A stretch of DNA of 64,000 nt from Ochromonas danica (GCA_015146655.1 VKHL01000021.1:1-64000), one strand, 5' to 3'. Positions 8,499-20,985 are shown, counted from the first letter of the stretch. Numbers and translations: made by a program. The notes: a model not told the origin generated them from the letters alone.

Positions 8499-11400
8499 CC
8501 ATCCTCGTCATCATTTGTGACAGATAAAGCAACTTGGTTTATCTCTCATGCATGGAATTATAACTTCTTAGATTTTATTCATACATTACAAGATCATTTC
8601 AAAATGATCAATAAGATGAAAACCAATAACAATAACAATAAAAATGATGAAAATGATATTGTTTTATGGGTTGATATCTTTTCATTCAATCAACATCTTG
8701 TTTTCAATGCGAATGACTTTGTAGATAATCTACCATCAGCTTTAATGAATATTGGACATTATCTCTTAGTTCTTGCTCCATGGTATGATCCGATACCATT
8801 CAAACGAGTTTGGTGTATCTATGAAGCTTATTGTGCTTCTACTTTAGCTATACAAGAGAAATGTCATTTCTCGATTGCTATGAGTCAGACTGATTATGAC
8901 CTCTTCTTAAAGGTAACCAACACTACCACTACTACTACTACCAATACTACCCCTTGTTTACTGTTAACACTGATATGAGTCCGTGTTTTGGGGTTTTTGG
9001 ATTTTTGGATTTTTGTATGTGTTGCATGTTTGGATAGGATTTGACCGAACAAGGAGGATCGACTATTATTAAACAATTAGCAAATCGTATTGATATTCAA
9101 CATGCTACAAGTCAAGATGATGCTGATTGTCAATTAATTCATTCTAAATGTGAACAAACAATTGGTTTAACAATATTAAATGGTACAGTATTTCGTCAAT
9201 TAAGACAATGGATGATAACCTCTATAGAAGATCTTATTCAACGATATACTACTAATAGTCATAGTCATAATGATGACGTTACTACTGCTACTACTACTGC
9301 TACCACCACCACTACTACTACTGCTACTACTACACAAACACCACTACTGTTAGAACAATGGCATTATCAAATCATTTTAGCTAGTCTATATACTCAATTA
9401 GGGAAGTTTAAAGAAGCTGAATCATTACTCATTGAAACATGTTCTTTAATAGAAAAAGCAGTAGGTAAAGATCATCTTGAAACAATTCTTGCTTATCATA
9501 CTTGGAGTAATTATTTACGTGATGTTGGTCAATATGATGAAGCTGAAAGACAATATGAAGAATGTTATCAACATAGTGTCATACTACTAGGTGAAAATCA
9601 TATACGAACATTAACCATCTTAGCTGATTGGGCAATAGAATATCAATATCATGGGAATTATAAACAAGCTGAAAAATGTTTTCATCAATGTTTACAACGT
9701 ATGGAAATACTATTAGGTGAAAGTCATCATAGGACATTAACTATATTATCTAATTTAGCATTTATTTATCGTACAGAAGGATTATATCAAGAATCTGAAA
9801 TGTTATATAAACGTTGTTTATCACTTTGTCAAGAAACATTAGGAAATGATCATGTTGATAGTCTATTAGCAATGAATAATTTAGCTATTGTATATCATAC
9901 AGAAGGTCGATATCAAGAAGCATTAGAATTATTTCAAATTGTATTAGACAAACGTAAATTAGTATTAGGACAGGATCATTTAGAAACATTATCTACAATG
10001 AATCAATTATCTTTATTATATCAAGAGATTGGTAATTATTCAAAAGCAAAAGAATTATCAGAAGAATGTTATAATAAACGAAAATCATTATTAGGAACAG
10101 AACATTCTTCAACATGTTCTGTTATGCATAATTTAATACTGATATTATATTCACAAGGTAATTATACACAAGCTGAAGTAATAGGGAATGAATGTTATCA
10201 ACGTAAACTAAAACAATGGGGTATAAATCATCCTTATACATTATTAACTTATAATAGTCTAGCACAAGTTATATTAGCAGAAGGAAGATATAAAGAAGCA
10301 GAAGAAATGTTATTAGATTGTTATCAAAAAGCACAATTATCATGTGGTATGGATCATCCTTTTACATTATTAATTATGCAAAATTTAGGTTATTTATATT
10401 ATAAATTAGGACGTTATAATCATTCACATGATATATTAACTAATTGTTATGAATTAAGTGTAAAGAAATTAGGTGAAAATCATCCTAATACATTATCCAT
10501 TTTAAATGATCAAGCAAGATTATTACAATATCAAGGGAAATATAAAGAATCTGAAGTAGTTTATAATAAATGTTTACATCAATTAGAGAGGTTATTTAAC
10601 CCTAACAGTACTAACCCTAACAGTACTAACCCTAACAGTACTAACCCTAACAGTACTAACCCTAACAGTACTAACCCTAACAGTACTAACCCTAACCCTA
10701 ACTGTACTATTCCTACTACTACTACTAGTAATAGTAATAGTAATAGTGTTGTTGTAGTAGATGATCATCCACAATTAATAACAATTAAAAAGAATTTAGC
10801 TAATTTATATTATAATCAAGGTAGATACCAAGAAGCCGAAGATTTATATCAATCATTATTAACATTAATGAAAACAAAACAAACGATAGGTGAAGGTGAA
10901 GGAGGTATTGATATCAATCATCCTGAAATATTAACAATGATGAATCATTTAGCTATGGTCTATCGTAATGAAGGTAAATTAACTTTAGCACAATCTTTAT
11001 TTGAAGATTGTCTAGTAAAGAAAAGACAGAAATTAGGTATGAATCATCCTAGTACTATCTCTACTATGAATAACCTTGCCATACTCTATCGTGATCTTGG
11101 ACAATATGATAAAGCAAAACAATTATTTGAAGAATGTTATCAACAACGTCAATCATTATTAGGACAAGATCATCCATCAACGATTGCAGTACAAGAAAAT
11201 GTTGCATCATGTTTACAATTTCAAGGAAAATATCATGAAGCTGAAGCTTTATATCTTGATTGTCTAACAAAGAATAAAGTAACATTAGGTGAATATCATC
11301 CTTATACTTTATTAACAATGAAACATCTTGCGAATGTACTATCAATACAACAACAACAACATGATGAAGGTAAAGAAAAAACGGATAATTCTTATCTAAC

Positions 11401-11926
11401 AGCTGAAAAGTTATATCAAGATTGTTTATTAATCAATCGTAAACAATTAGGATCAAGTCATCCTTATACTTTATCAACAATGCATAATTTAGCTAATTTA
11501 TATCATAAAGAAAAGAAATGGAAAGAATCAAATGAATTATTTAATGAATGTTTAAATATTAGTAAAGTGAAATTAGGTGAATATCATCCTGATTATCTAT
11601 CATGTTATATTGATTATGCTGAGTTATTAATGAATAGTAATATTACTATTAGTAGTGGTACTAGTACAAGTCAACAGAGTAACTATCAAGAAGCGGAAAA
11701 GATCTTATTAGATTGTATGGAGAAATGTAAAGTGGTAGTAGGATCACAACATCCATTATATCTACATTGTCGTATGATATTAGTAACATGTTTACGTTAT
11801 CAAACTGGACGTGAAGATGAAGCAAAACAATTAGAAGAAGAAACAAGATTACAAGTGATTGAAGAAGATGAAGAAGATAATGATAATAATAATAATGATA
11901 ATGAAGAGAAAGAGAAAGAGAAATAA
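8169..11926 (+). CDS. Large kinesin-light-chain-type TPR protein with an N-terminal SHAW-like domain
   Basis: Two exons, 8169-8912 and 9038-11926, joined in phase 0 over a 125-bp intron (about 1,210 residues). The N-terminal domain (about residues 35-248) has WFISHAWNYNF, VLWVDIFSFNQH and FKRVWCIYEAYCAS. This arrangement is common in heterokont and haptophyte proteins and is distantly TIR-like. It is interrupted by a pure Asn run from an (AAT)n microsatellite at about 8442-8498. The second exon encodes some 16 TPR units of about 42 residues (pattern LG..HP.TL..M.NLA..Y..QGKY.EAE.L). Two low-complexity inserts break the series: Thr-rich near 9290-9350, and the NPNST array at 10598-10708. The C terminus is acidic and Asn-rich. 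TPR superhelices bind peptides; partners are unknown. No kinesin motor is present. Confidence 0.7.
10598..10708 (+). repeat. In-frame 15-bp minisatellite with telomere-like core
   Basis: Six tandem copies of AACCCTAACAGTACT (10598-10687) are followed by AACCCTAACCCTAAC. They encode NPNST repeated six times, then NPNPN. Each unit carries AACCCTAA, the complement of the TTAGGG telomere repeat. The unit length, a multiple of three, keeps the host TPR protein in frame. Confidence 0.9.
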
Positions 11927-12354
11927 AAGGATGAAGAAAGAAGAAAGGTAAGTACTATACTATACTATACTATGCTATACTAGATCTAGACCATATGAAT
12001 CATGTAGACTTGACTAGACTAGACTACTGCTACTACTACTGTATGCTACTAGTAGTAGTAGTAGATGATATGATATGATGTTCATTCTCTTCTTCTTTTT
12101 CTTCTTCTCTCTGCTATGACATGACATAGTATACTACATAAATTACACAGTATCCATCATGACAAAATAGACTAGCTGTAGACTACCTGTAGAGTGCTGA
12201 TTACTATTAGACCCCGTCTAACTGTTGATTAATATTAGCTACAGTGTGAATTAAAAGTGTTGTGTTGTTGCTTTAACTCACAAAGAAAAGTGAACAACGG
12301 GAAATAACAGTTAGCTTAGTAATGAGAAGAGATGTTTGAACACATAATGGAGAC
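11927..12354. other. Low-complexity intergenic spacer between convergent genes
   Basis: Runs of CTATA, GACTAGACTAGACTA, CTACTAGTAGTAGTAG and TTCTTCTTTTTCTTC; no exon seen apart from the end of the ARS2 gene at its right edge. Probably 3' UTRs of the two convergent genes. Confidence 0.5.
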
Positions 12355-15300
12355 TTATAAAGCATTGCTATCCCCAACAGTCGCGGTAGTCACAATTGTT
12401 GTAACACTAACATCAGCACCAGCAGCAAGTGGAGCAGCGGAAGTAGTCGCAGTAGTGCTTGCGGTTGGTAGAGACTTGCGCCTTTTCACAGGAGGTTTAA
12501 TCGATACTCCATAATCAATGCTTACCACAGATTCCTAAACACAAACAACACATACATACGATAACAGCAAAGTCAGCAACAGGTACAAAAACAGTCAAAA
12601 ACAAGTATAGGATAAAGATGATCAAATATACATAATTTTAATTGTGGGAAGATTATGTACACATTCTCTTGAACATAGAACTATGTTTGACATAAAGACA
12701 ATCATAGTTGAACAAGAGGATTGAAAAGACATATCATTCCAAGGAATCCAACCAGCGCTGTTGAATAGTCCACAGCAAAACGCGATGGACAGGACAGTCT
12801 GGTTGGACCCGTTGATCTCCCACGCTCGTAACAAGCGACAAACGAAGTGAACGAGAAAGGAGGAGCTGGACGATGCCAGCTCACGACAACAATCTCAGGG
12901 TCTGTCACCTTGACTTAAGTGTGGTGTGCACCATATACAAAGCAAACAACAACAGCACACACTTCAGAGACACAAAAGATCCATGCTCACTCACCTTAGG
13001 CACATCCACATCCATGTAAGTCACTGCTGGCTTGCGAATGAAAGGATTGACAGCATCTGCGGAAGGGTGATTAGAAGCAACAGGTGGAGAGAAAGGTTTG
13101 TTCTCTCGAGATAGTCGATGGCCTTCTTTTTCATCCTCTAGATGTCTGCCATTGCCTCCACTGAAACGACGAGGAGGGTCACGATCATTACCTCCTCCTC
13201 GTCTATAACCACCACCATTATTATTATCAGGCTTATTATATCCTCCTCCACCCAAGGGAGGAACAGACATTATTGGTGGAGGCAGCAAAACCGCAGCATT
13301 CCCTTTAGCTACGCGATCCAATAGTTCCGTTACACTTCTCAACTCAATTCTTCCCACAACACCTGTCTCCATTTCTACAGGTGGCAATGGTCTGTGAGTG
13401 AGATCTTCAGCTTCATATCTTTTGCGCATGTAGGGAATAGCAATATGAAGCAGCGCATCAAGTGCAAAGTCGGTGTGCTTCGCTCGCAGATGTTTACTGA
13501 GAAAGTCAATGCTTTTGAAAAGCTTGCGGCAATATTCATAGCAACAGCGACAACGACCATCCGGTTCAACATGACAGCGCACCTTAATCTCTTTCTCCAA
13601 CGCAGCATTTTGAGCGACTGTCAATATTGCCGCATCTTCTTCATCCATACTACCTGGAATTGTTGGATTTTGAGCTCTCCCTCTCTTTAATGAAACTTGT
13701 CTACGAAGAGTATCAACCAATGCATCAAGACGTCGATCAGAATAGACAGGCTTGCGTCCAGCAGAGGCTGACAAGGAAGGAGCGGTTGGTTCTGCACCAG
13801 CTTCTTCCTCAGCATCTGACAGTCGACGCTTACGACCACTTTCTCGTTCTTCATTCTCTTCTTCTTCACTGGCTTTAACTTCATCAGAAAAACCCTTGGC
13901 TTCATCCTCATTGGTAACACTTTCCGACAAACCATCTGCTTTCACATCACCTTGTAACTCTCCAAGGACATGGAGAAGATGGAAAGGGGTAGTACTATCC
14001 GACGGCTCGGGAGTATAAGATACAGCGCGGAAAGATGGAGTAGGTACTAAAGTAAGTAAATGCGCTTCATCTCTACATCTCTTGGCAGCATAGAAGGCCA
14101 AGAAATGAACACGACGAAGATAAGCCACTACCATATCTAGTGCTTGCACGGGAGAAGTGACGAATTCAACAACTTCAGGAGTGCTCAACAAGGAAAGCAA
14201 GGTCTGATCTTTAGGGACGTCTCGATCTTCATCAAGAAGACCAGCCAATTCAATCGCTCGTCGTAAATCAGCTTGAACACGAGCAGGAATGGAGAGGAAA
14301 TCTGGCAAGACGTGAGTTGAACGACGAGAATGATGATGTGCTTGAATACGGAAAGTGAATGCAGTAACAGCATCGCCTTGTGGCGAGAGCGGTGCTGGGA
14401 CACGAATATCCTTGCCACGCAATAAATCAATAGCACGTCGTGCAGCTTCAGGTGTACGCATAACAATCCAAGCAACACGTTCAAAACGATCCATCACTTT
14501 TGGTGACCATGTTGGCTGAGAAACTAAGATGCGTCTTGGTTGAAGAGCACTTTCAGGCTCTGAAAGTTCCCCAGCCAATATGGCCATAACAGCAGTACGG
14601 AAAACAGGCCGTGGACAACAAGCATGAATAGCAGTCACAAAGACTGTACAATCCTCAAGTCCTTCCAACTGTCTACCAGCCACTACAGAAGATGATGGGG
14701 AAGTAGTACGACCACGCTGATGATCCTCATCTTCTCCATCTCTTTCATTGTCACTTTCTCGATCATGTTCCATGGTAGAGGTATTATTAGTACCACGAAA
14801 TCCTACAGGAGGAACAGGAGGCCTGACATTAGGCTCTAAAGAACAAGCTTCTACAAAGCCCTTGGTATCTGCTAGTAAGGCATTCTTCATGGCCAAACTC
14901 TCTTGTACCGCCCATTGTGCACTTTCCTTTTCTTGTGTAATAATGTTAATTGGGTTATAACGATCTTGAAACCATTCCTCTCCACAAGAAAGACGAAAGA
15001 ATGCTTCAGAGAAGTCTAACAGATAGTCTCGTTGATACTTCTCATAAAGTTGTTGAAATCCTTCAGGAGAAAGATTTTCTTTCCTGGTTTGGATGAAAGA
15101 TTTGAAAGACATGACAGGAGGCATGAGACTACTACCATGACTTTCTCTTGCAGGAGGGATGTCTAATGAAGGTGGAGGAAGGTGGTCATCATCTCGATAA
15201 TAGCGTTGAGGTGGTGGACGATGGTGTGGGTGATGTGGTCCATCTGAATAGATCGGGTGAGGTGATGATGTGTGTTAGAGAAGAAGGAAGGGTTAGTGCT

Positions 15301-15772
15301 TACCATTGCTATAGCGATGGGAACGCCCTCCAGCACCACCAACTCCTCCAACAACTGGTCCACCACCAGCAGCTTGTTGTCCGCCACCGCTCCCGCCATA
15401 CCCACGATAGTCTCTTCGACCAGGAGGGGGTGAGCGTGAACGAGACCTTGATCGTCCTCGACCACGTGAATCCGACCGATCACGAGGTCCATTCAATCTT
15501 CGATTCATGGCATCTTCATTTCCTAGGTCAATCTTGTTAGGACGAACAATAGTACGACCAAAGGCATCGACTTCCTCTCGCTCTAGATTGGACTAGTCAA
15601 AGGATGATCATAGCACCATAGCATTGACATAAAAAACACAAAAGCATAAAAGGCAAAATCGTAATTTAAATGGATGGATAAGAAGGAAGCATGAGGCTGA
15701 TGAAGCTAATCGCTTACCATTCTTCGCTTCTGTGTGGTTCCCGTAAAAGAAACACTTTACAAGGTGTTTCAT
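12355..15772 (-). CDS. SRRT: ARS2/SERRATE RNA-processing protein
   Basis: Five exons (minus strand): 15772-15718, 15582-15304, 15243-12995, 12908-12885 and 12534-12355. All phases agree, giving about 928 residues. The N-terminal part is Arg/Ser/Gly-rich (RGRGRSRSRSRSPPPGRRDY). It is followed by the SERRATE N-terminal domain (MSFKSFIQTR to EEWFQDRYNP), RRM-like segments, and the C2H2 finger with CRCCYEYCRKLFKSIDFLSKH. The ARS2 tail YMDVDVPK is split by introns before VTDPEIVV (a 24-nt exon) and ESVVSIDYG. ARS2 links the nuclear cap-binding complex to RNA processing and decay; in plants and animals it also assists microRNA biogenesis. The first exon is the least certain. A poly-Glu region at about residues 500-545 is low complexity. 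The start region faces the stomatin-like 2 gene. Confidence 0.85.
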
Positions 15773-16003
15773 CACTAAGAAAAAGTTCGTTTCTTTCAAG
15801 TTTGCTCCATGGAATCGTGTTTGGATGGTGGATGGAATGTGGTGGAATGGTCTTTCAGCGGTGTTGTGATGATGTTGTTGTGAGAACTATTCCTACCCGT
15901 GCTTCATTATCCAAATCACCTTGAAAGCTTATCTACTTTCCACTTTCTATTCTTCTCTATCTTCTTCTTCTTCTTCTCCTTGTGTCTATAATTGCAGAAA
16001 GAA

Positions 16004-17074
16004 ATGTTATTTAGTCAACGATCAATGATGAAATTGCTTCAACGCAGTAGCAGCATGACTTTGATGAAACCTTCTGCTTTCACTTTCCATCATCAACCTA
16101 TAAGGTCCATGAGTATTCTTAATGATGTCTATGATAGTGACTTGGATATGTGGCCACATACAGAGAATAATACAGTGTTAAATATCTGTCCACAAGGCAA
16201 AGCTATGGTTGTTGAACGCTTAGGTAAATTACATTCTATTCAACATGGTGGATGGTTTGTAGCTGTACCATTTATTGATCATATTCGATATGTGGTTGAT
16301 ATGCGAGAGAAAGCCTTGGCCATCTCTCCACAACCAGCTATTACGAAAGACAATGTCCACGTGGCAGTCTCAGGCAATCTTTATTGTCAATTTGTCGACC
16401 CTGAAAAAGCAGCTTATGGATCCAATAATCCTTTATATGCTGTCAAACAACATGCACAATCTAGTATGCGTGCTGCGATTGGTGAGATGGAATTGGATGA
16501 AATTCTACATGCTCGTGCCAAACTTAATTCTTTCATTAAATCTACTGTTCAAGAATCAGCACAAGCATGGGGTTTAGAAATTAAACGTTATGAAATTACA
16601 GAGGTGACACCTGATAAGTTCATCATGGAAGCCATGGATAAACAGGCAGCAGCGGAAAGAGATCGTCGTAAGAAAGTTTTGGAAGCTGAAGGAAGTAAAC
16701 GAGCAGCAGAATTAGAATCAGAAGGAAATAAGATTCGTATGAAGAATGAAAGTGAAGGTATGTTGATTAAGATTACCAATGAAGCAGAAGGAAAGAAGCA
16801 GCGGTTGATTCTCGAGGCGGAGGCAGATTCGCGTGGAATTCTTCTCCGAGCTGATGCTCAAGCTCAAGCATTACGAATTATTGCGGAAGCATTGAAAGCA
16901 CAACATGGTGATGAAGCAGCTCGCTTAGCTATTGCTCGTGATTACATTGCCATGTATGGAGAGATGGGCCAGCAGAGCAACACCATGATATTCTCAGAGC
17001 GACCTGCAGACATGCAAGCATTGATGGCACAAGCTGCTGCTATTATCAAAGCTACTCCTACTAGTGCCAAGTAA
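16004..17074 (+). CDS. STOML2: Mitochondrial stomatin-like protein 2 (SPFH/prohibitin family)
   Basis: Single coding exon, 356 residues. The ATG at 16004 lies just after a TTGCAG acceptor-like site, so a 5' UTR intron is likely. The N terminus is basic and acid-free, as in a mitochondrial presequence. The SPFH domain follows (NTVLNICPQGKAMVVERLG, GWFVAVPFIDHIRYVVDMRE, YGSNNPLYAVKQHAQSSMR). Then come the long Ala/Glu-rich coiled coil (KVLEAEGSKRAAELESEG) and the C-terminal Ala-rich tail. Length and order match human STOML2, which binds cardiolipin and prohibitins at the inner membrane. The gene is divergent from ARS2 with about 230 bp between start codons. Confidence 0.9.
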   Translation: MLFSQRSMMKLLQRSSSMTLMKPSAFTFHHQPIRSMSILNDVYDSDLDMWPHTENNTVLNICPQGKAMVVERLGKLHSIQHGGWFVAVPFIDHIRYVVDMREKALAISPQPAITKDNVHVAVSGNLYCQFVDPEKAAYGSNNPLYAVKQHAQSSMRAAIGEMELDEILHARAKLNSFIKSTVQESAQAWGLEIKRYEITEVTPDKFIMEAMDKQAAAERDRRKKVLEAEGSKRAAELESEGNKIRMKNESEGMLIKITNEAEGKKQRLILEAEADSRGILLRADAQAQALRIIAEALKAQHGDEAARLAIARDYIAMYGEMGQQSNTMIFSERPADMQALMAQAAAIIKATPTSAK

Positions 17075-17265
17075 AGCCTAACAAGCATGTAAAGGTCATG
17101 GAGAAAAGGTGTAAATTACAGAATCCATTATAGTTCTACTTGTTTCTCTTTTCCTTTCGCTTTTCTGTTGCACTGCCCATCTCTTCGACTAGCTACTGTA
17201 TGTACACTAAGCAGACATTACCATTACCATCACCACACTCTTAACCCATAGGAAAGAAGAGTTGA

Positions 17266-18663
17266 TCAAGTGGGATAGCTGAGATTGCCTTGTTCAATAC
17301 TAGCCGCGATTTTTAGACGATTCTCTGACATTTCTTCTTGTCTGTAGGTCAATGGTAGATCATCTGTGAGATAGTCTGCACACATGACTACAAAGACACC
17401 ACAATCATATCCATTTCTTTGTTGAGGTATTCCTTGAGCACTCATAGTTGTCCAAGAGGACATATCAAGATCAGTACCTTTCTTATCACGATGTTCATCT
17501 GCTACCCATCGCTTGAGATCTCTTAAATAGACCATCCCTCCACCTGACATGCTGTCATAGAAGACAATCTTCTTCTCTTGCATATATACTACAGCTAATG
17601 TCCAATGTGTATTATGAATATTAATAGGAATAAAGACCTTTTCTAATGCAAAGACATCAAACTTCCTTGACCATCTTCGAACTTGTGAATAAGCATATTT
17701 CCCTCCTTCTTGTAACTTTGTCATAAAGAAAGAATTAAAATAATGACTTGGTTTACGTCCAGTATACTTCTCACATAATGCTTTATCTCGTTCTTGTAGC
17801 ATACACATATAGAAGTTAATGACTTCATCATTTAACCAAGTATATTCACGTAGACAAACGATTTTCTCACGTGTCATATCAATACTAAACTTATCTATTA
17901 CTATCTGACCATTATTACCACCTGATCGTTCTAGTAGATTTATGATCTTCTTCCTTATTTCACTATCTAATGGTTTTTGACGAGCTGCTAGAACGACTTG
18001 TTGAGATGGTCCTGGTCGTTTACTCCCCTCTTCTTCAATATCCATAGAGCATTCTTTGACAGCTTGTGCTGCACATTCTGCTAATAATTTTAATCGATAT
18101 GTTAGATCATCATCTGAAATACGACCACGTTGTGTATTATCTTCCTTTTCAACTTGTTGTCTTCGTTCCATTAAATAGGCAGTATAAGAAGGTTGAGTAG
18201 GTGGATTAGTAGAACGACTAAGTAGATTGACATATTCAATACCACGTTCAAAGAGAACATGTTGATATTGAGTGAAGGAAAGTGGACGTTGGAAGAGTTG
18301 AAGTGAAGAAGTTTGTTGTTCAGTAGAAGGTGATTGTAATTCTTGGACAATAGGAGGAAGGGAAAAGGTAGAGTTTGAGTTCCTAAGAGATCCTCCTCTA
18401 CCATTGTTGTTGTCTTTCCCATTAGGAGAGATTCCTATATAATTCAGATGAACACAAAAACGATGATATTTTGCACACAAAAGAAATAGAAATGTTTTGC
18501 ACTTACCAAATCGCTTACTACGAATGATATCATCACGACTTGGTGGACTACTACTACTACCCCCAACACGTTTTCTAAATCTAGGTGGACTATCCCATTT
18601 CTTATAGTTAAAACCATACGGTGTTGGACTATAATGCATAGGTGCCCATAAACTTGTACTCAT
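17266..18663 (-). CDS. Ulp1/SENP-type SUMO protease
   Basis: Two exons, 18663-18507 and 18434-17266, around a 72-bp intron; 441 residues. The intron has no stop codon and a length divisible by three, so a naive translation reads through it. GTAAGT at 18506 and ATATAG at 18436 mark it, and removal joins RFG to ISPNGK. The C-terminal C48 peptidase domain is complete: LREYTWLNDEVINFYM, IPINIHNTHWTLAVVYM with the catalytic His (about residue 323), IVFYDSMSGGG with the Asp, and GIPQQRNGYDCGVFVVMCA with the oxyanion Gln and nucleophilic Cys (about 395). The N-terminal 200 residues are Ser/Asn-rich and unstructured. The family removes or matures SUMO in the nucleus. Tail to tail with stomatin-like 2. 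Confidence 0.88.
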   Translation of the reverse strand: MSTSLWAPMHYSPTPYGFNYKKWDSPPRFRKRVGGSSSSPPSRDDIIRSKRFGKCKTFLFLLCAKYHRFCVHLNYIGISPNGKDNNNGRGGSLRNSNSTFSLPPIVQELQSPSTEQQTSSLQLFQRPLSFTQYQHVLFERGIEYVNLLSRSTNPPTQPSYTAYLMERRQQVEKEDNTQRGRISDDDLTYRLKLLAECAAQAVKECSMDIEEEGSKRPGPSQQVVLAARQKPLDSEIRKKIINLLERSGGNNGQIVIDKFSIDMTREKIVCLREYTWLNDEVINFYMCMLQERDKALCEKYTGRKPSHYFNSFFMTKLQEGGKYAYSQVRRWSRKFDVFALEKVFIPINIHNTHWTLAVVYMQEKKIVFYDSMSGGGMVYLRDLKRWVADEHRDKKGTDLDMSSWTTMSAQGIPQQRNGYDCGVFVVMCADYLTDDLPLTYRQEEMSENRLKIAASIEQGNLSYPT

Positions 18664-18951
18664 ATTTAAAATAATATCTTACAAGAAAGAAAGAGAGATC
18701 TAATCACTCTGTTGATTTTTATTTTATTTATTATTTTATTTTTGATTGCCAATTTAATTGTGGGAATTCAATTTATTGTCATCCACACCCAACAACAGAT
18801 CAACTTATTATTGTATTGCGTGGAATTACACCTAAGGGACCGTTTCGTCTCTTGGCTCTGCCGTTGTTGTTGTTGATGAATGAATGAGATTTGTTTGGTT
18901 TGTTTATATAGTCTCATAAGTTAACATTACTCAATAGAAGTTATTATCACA
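18664..18951. promoter_or_regulatory. Divergent intergenic region, SUMO protease / BBOF1-like
   Basis: Contains a T/A-rich run just before the protease start and AAGTTAAC at 18918-18925, 27 bp before the BBOF1-like ATG. The shared TTAAGTTAA-like motif is discussed in the findings. Confidence 0.35.
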
Positions 18952-20985
18952 ATGAGTGCAAAGAAAGACAAACGTAAAACAAGTGCTAAAGCAAAAGAGA
19001 ATAAAGAAGGTCCACCTGTCGAAAAAGCTCCCATGGCATTCCAAATTTCCCGACAATTAGACCAAGAACGAATTGGATTTTTATCCAAACGAATTGAAGA
19101 ATTAATACGATCGAATGGTGAATTGCGATCAAATGCCTCTCAGAATGAGAAGGATACACATGATATTGTTCTCTATTTTCAACGAGAAATGGAGATTAAA
19201 GATGAAATCATTTTACGTCTAAATGAAGAATTAGTTAAATGTCAAACACAATTAAAATTTGAAGTTGAAAAGGCAAGAAAAGCCTTTGAAGATGAACTTA
19301 GTGAACTACGTTATTCTTCTGATATGAAGATTTCAACATTAACTGCTCAATTAGAAAATGCTGAAAATGAACTAAAAGCTGTTGAGAAGTATCGATTAGA
19401 ACGATATCAACATGAAGATTTAATACAACAATTAAATCAATCTATGGCACAACAACGTGATCAATTTGTTGATGCTATGGAAGAACAAGAAAGAAGATTT
19501 TTAGAAGAAAAAGCGCAATTATTAAAAGATTTAGATGAACAAAAATTAGCATTTCGTCAAGTAGCATTAGAAGAAGCAAGATCTCTAATGGGAGAAGATG
19601 TTAAAAAGATTCTTGCTGATAATTCACGTTTACATGAAGAATTACGTTTTCATCATGCTGAATCATCTGATTTCCAAGCAGAAAAGGTAATACAACGCTC
19701 GATGTTATGTTGTGCTGTGTATGTACTGCTCCAAACTCATATTCTACCATGCTTTGTTATGCTTTGTTATGCTTGTGCTTTCACTCTGTTACCATGTCTA
19801 TTAACAATTATTCACTAAATTATGTTTATTCCTGTATGATAATAGAATGCATTACATGCTGATCTTGCTGCTGCCAAACGTGAAGCTTCTATCTTTGCAG
19901 AGAAAGAGATTGAATATGCGAAACAAGCTTATAATCGTACAAAAGAAATCAAGACCTTACGAGATCGAGTTGAATTCTTAGAAAAGCAACAAGCTCTCAA
20001 TGTTGAGAAATTCAGACAAAAGGCAAAAGAATTGAAATCAACCGTAACAAAAGAACTTGAAGAAGCAACATTAGATGCAGCAGGTTTACGTAGATTGATT
20101 CATATCAAGAATAAAGAATTGAAGCATATGAAAGCATTAGCTGCAACCATTCTAAGTCAACGAACAGAGACAGAACAATTCTTTTTAGAAGCATTACAAG
20201 AAGTAAAAGAAGTTATTCGACAAGAAAAGAAACAAAAAGCTGCCTTGGCTGCTGCTGCTTCTCCTCCTCCTGGAGGTAATGCTGTCAAGACATCCACGAG
20301 GACACAAGCAGGGACATTATTTCCACCTCTTAATATTAAACCAGCTCAAATGCATCTATTAGAAAATAGTCGTCCAACACGTTTACAAGTGCCATTATCT
20401 GAGTTAGAAAAGATCTCTATCAATGATTTGAATTGGGAGGATAAAGAATTGGTATTACGTGTATTATTTTCAAAGATGAATGGTGTTGGATCGAAACCTA
20501 ATAAACGAACAGTTAACTTTTCTGCTCCAGCTCAAGCTGTCTTTATTTCAGAAGGTGTAGATATGCCATCATCAGCAGTGAATCTAACACCTTTCGAGGT
20601 TAATGATGGAGGACAATATCAAATGGATAATGAGATGCAACGAGGTGGAAGAGGTGATAGTGATGGTGATGGTATGGAACCTATTCTGCCTACCAGAAGT
20701 CATGATGTTGATGACTATTATAGCCAATCATCAACTCCTTCCAAGGCTATTCTGCCATCTCATCAGCAAACAGACCTTTTCCTCGCTTCCTTAGGTAAAC
20801 CTGCCAATGTGGATGATAATCATAGCATAGGCAGCATGCCGAGTATTCATAGCAGTCACAGTCACAGCTCCAAGAAAAAGAAGTCTCGAGAAGTTCGTAC
20901 CATGAGCTCAGGTGATGATGATATGTCCCTGGCAGGTCATAGTATGGTTTCTTCTCTTGGTTCTCAGAGTCGTGGAGGGTTATAA
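18952..20985 (+). CDS. BBOF1: Coiled-coil protein, basal body-orientation factor 1-like
   Basis: Two exons, 18952-19686 and 19846-20985, joined in phase 0 across a 159-bp intron; 624 residues. Nearly the whole first 430 residues is charged coiled coil after a short Lys-rich N terminus. The segment around residues 300-370 (LRRLIHIKNKELKHMKALAATILSQRTETEQFFLEAL) is the recognisable block shared with BBOF1/CCDC176, a ciliary protein needed for basal-body orientation and axoneme integrity. The C terminus is Ser/Gly/His-rich and unstructured. Together with ZMYND10 it indicates motile flagella. Assignment to BBOF1 rests on that block and the general architecture, so it is moderate. Confidence 0.6.

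Noticed and set aside
10598-10708. CRISPR-like or true telomere array
   Set aside because: It is short, directly tandem without spacers and in frame with the TPR protein.
12702-12994. Extension of ARS2 past VPK by reading through the introns
   Set aside because: GTGAGT and GTGAGC donors and the family tail ESVVSIDYG at 12534 show that these are introns.
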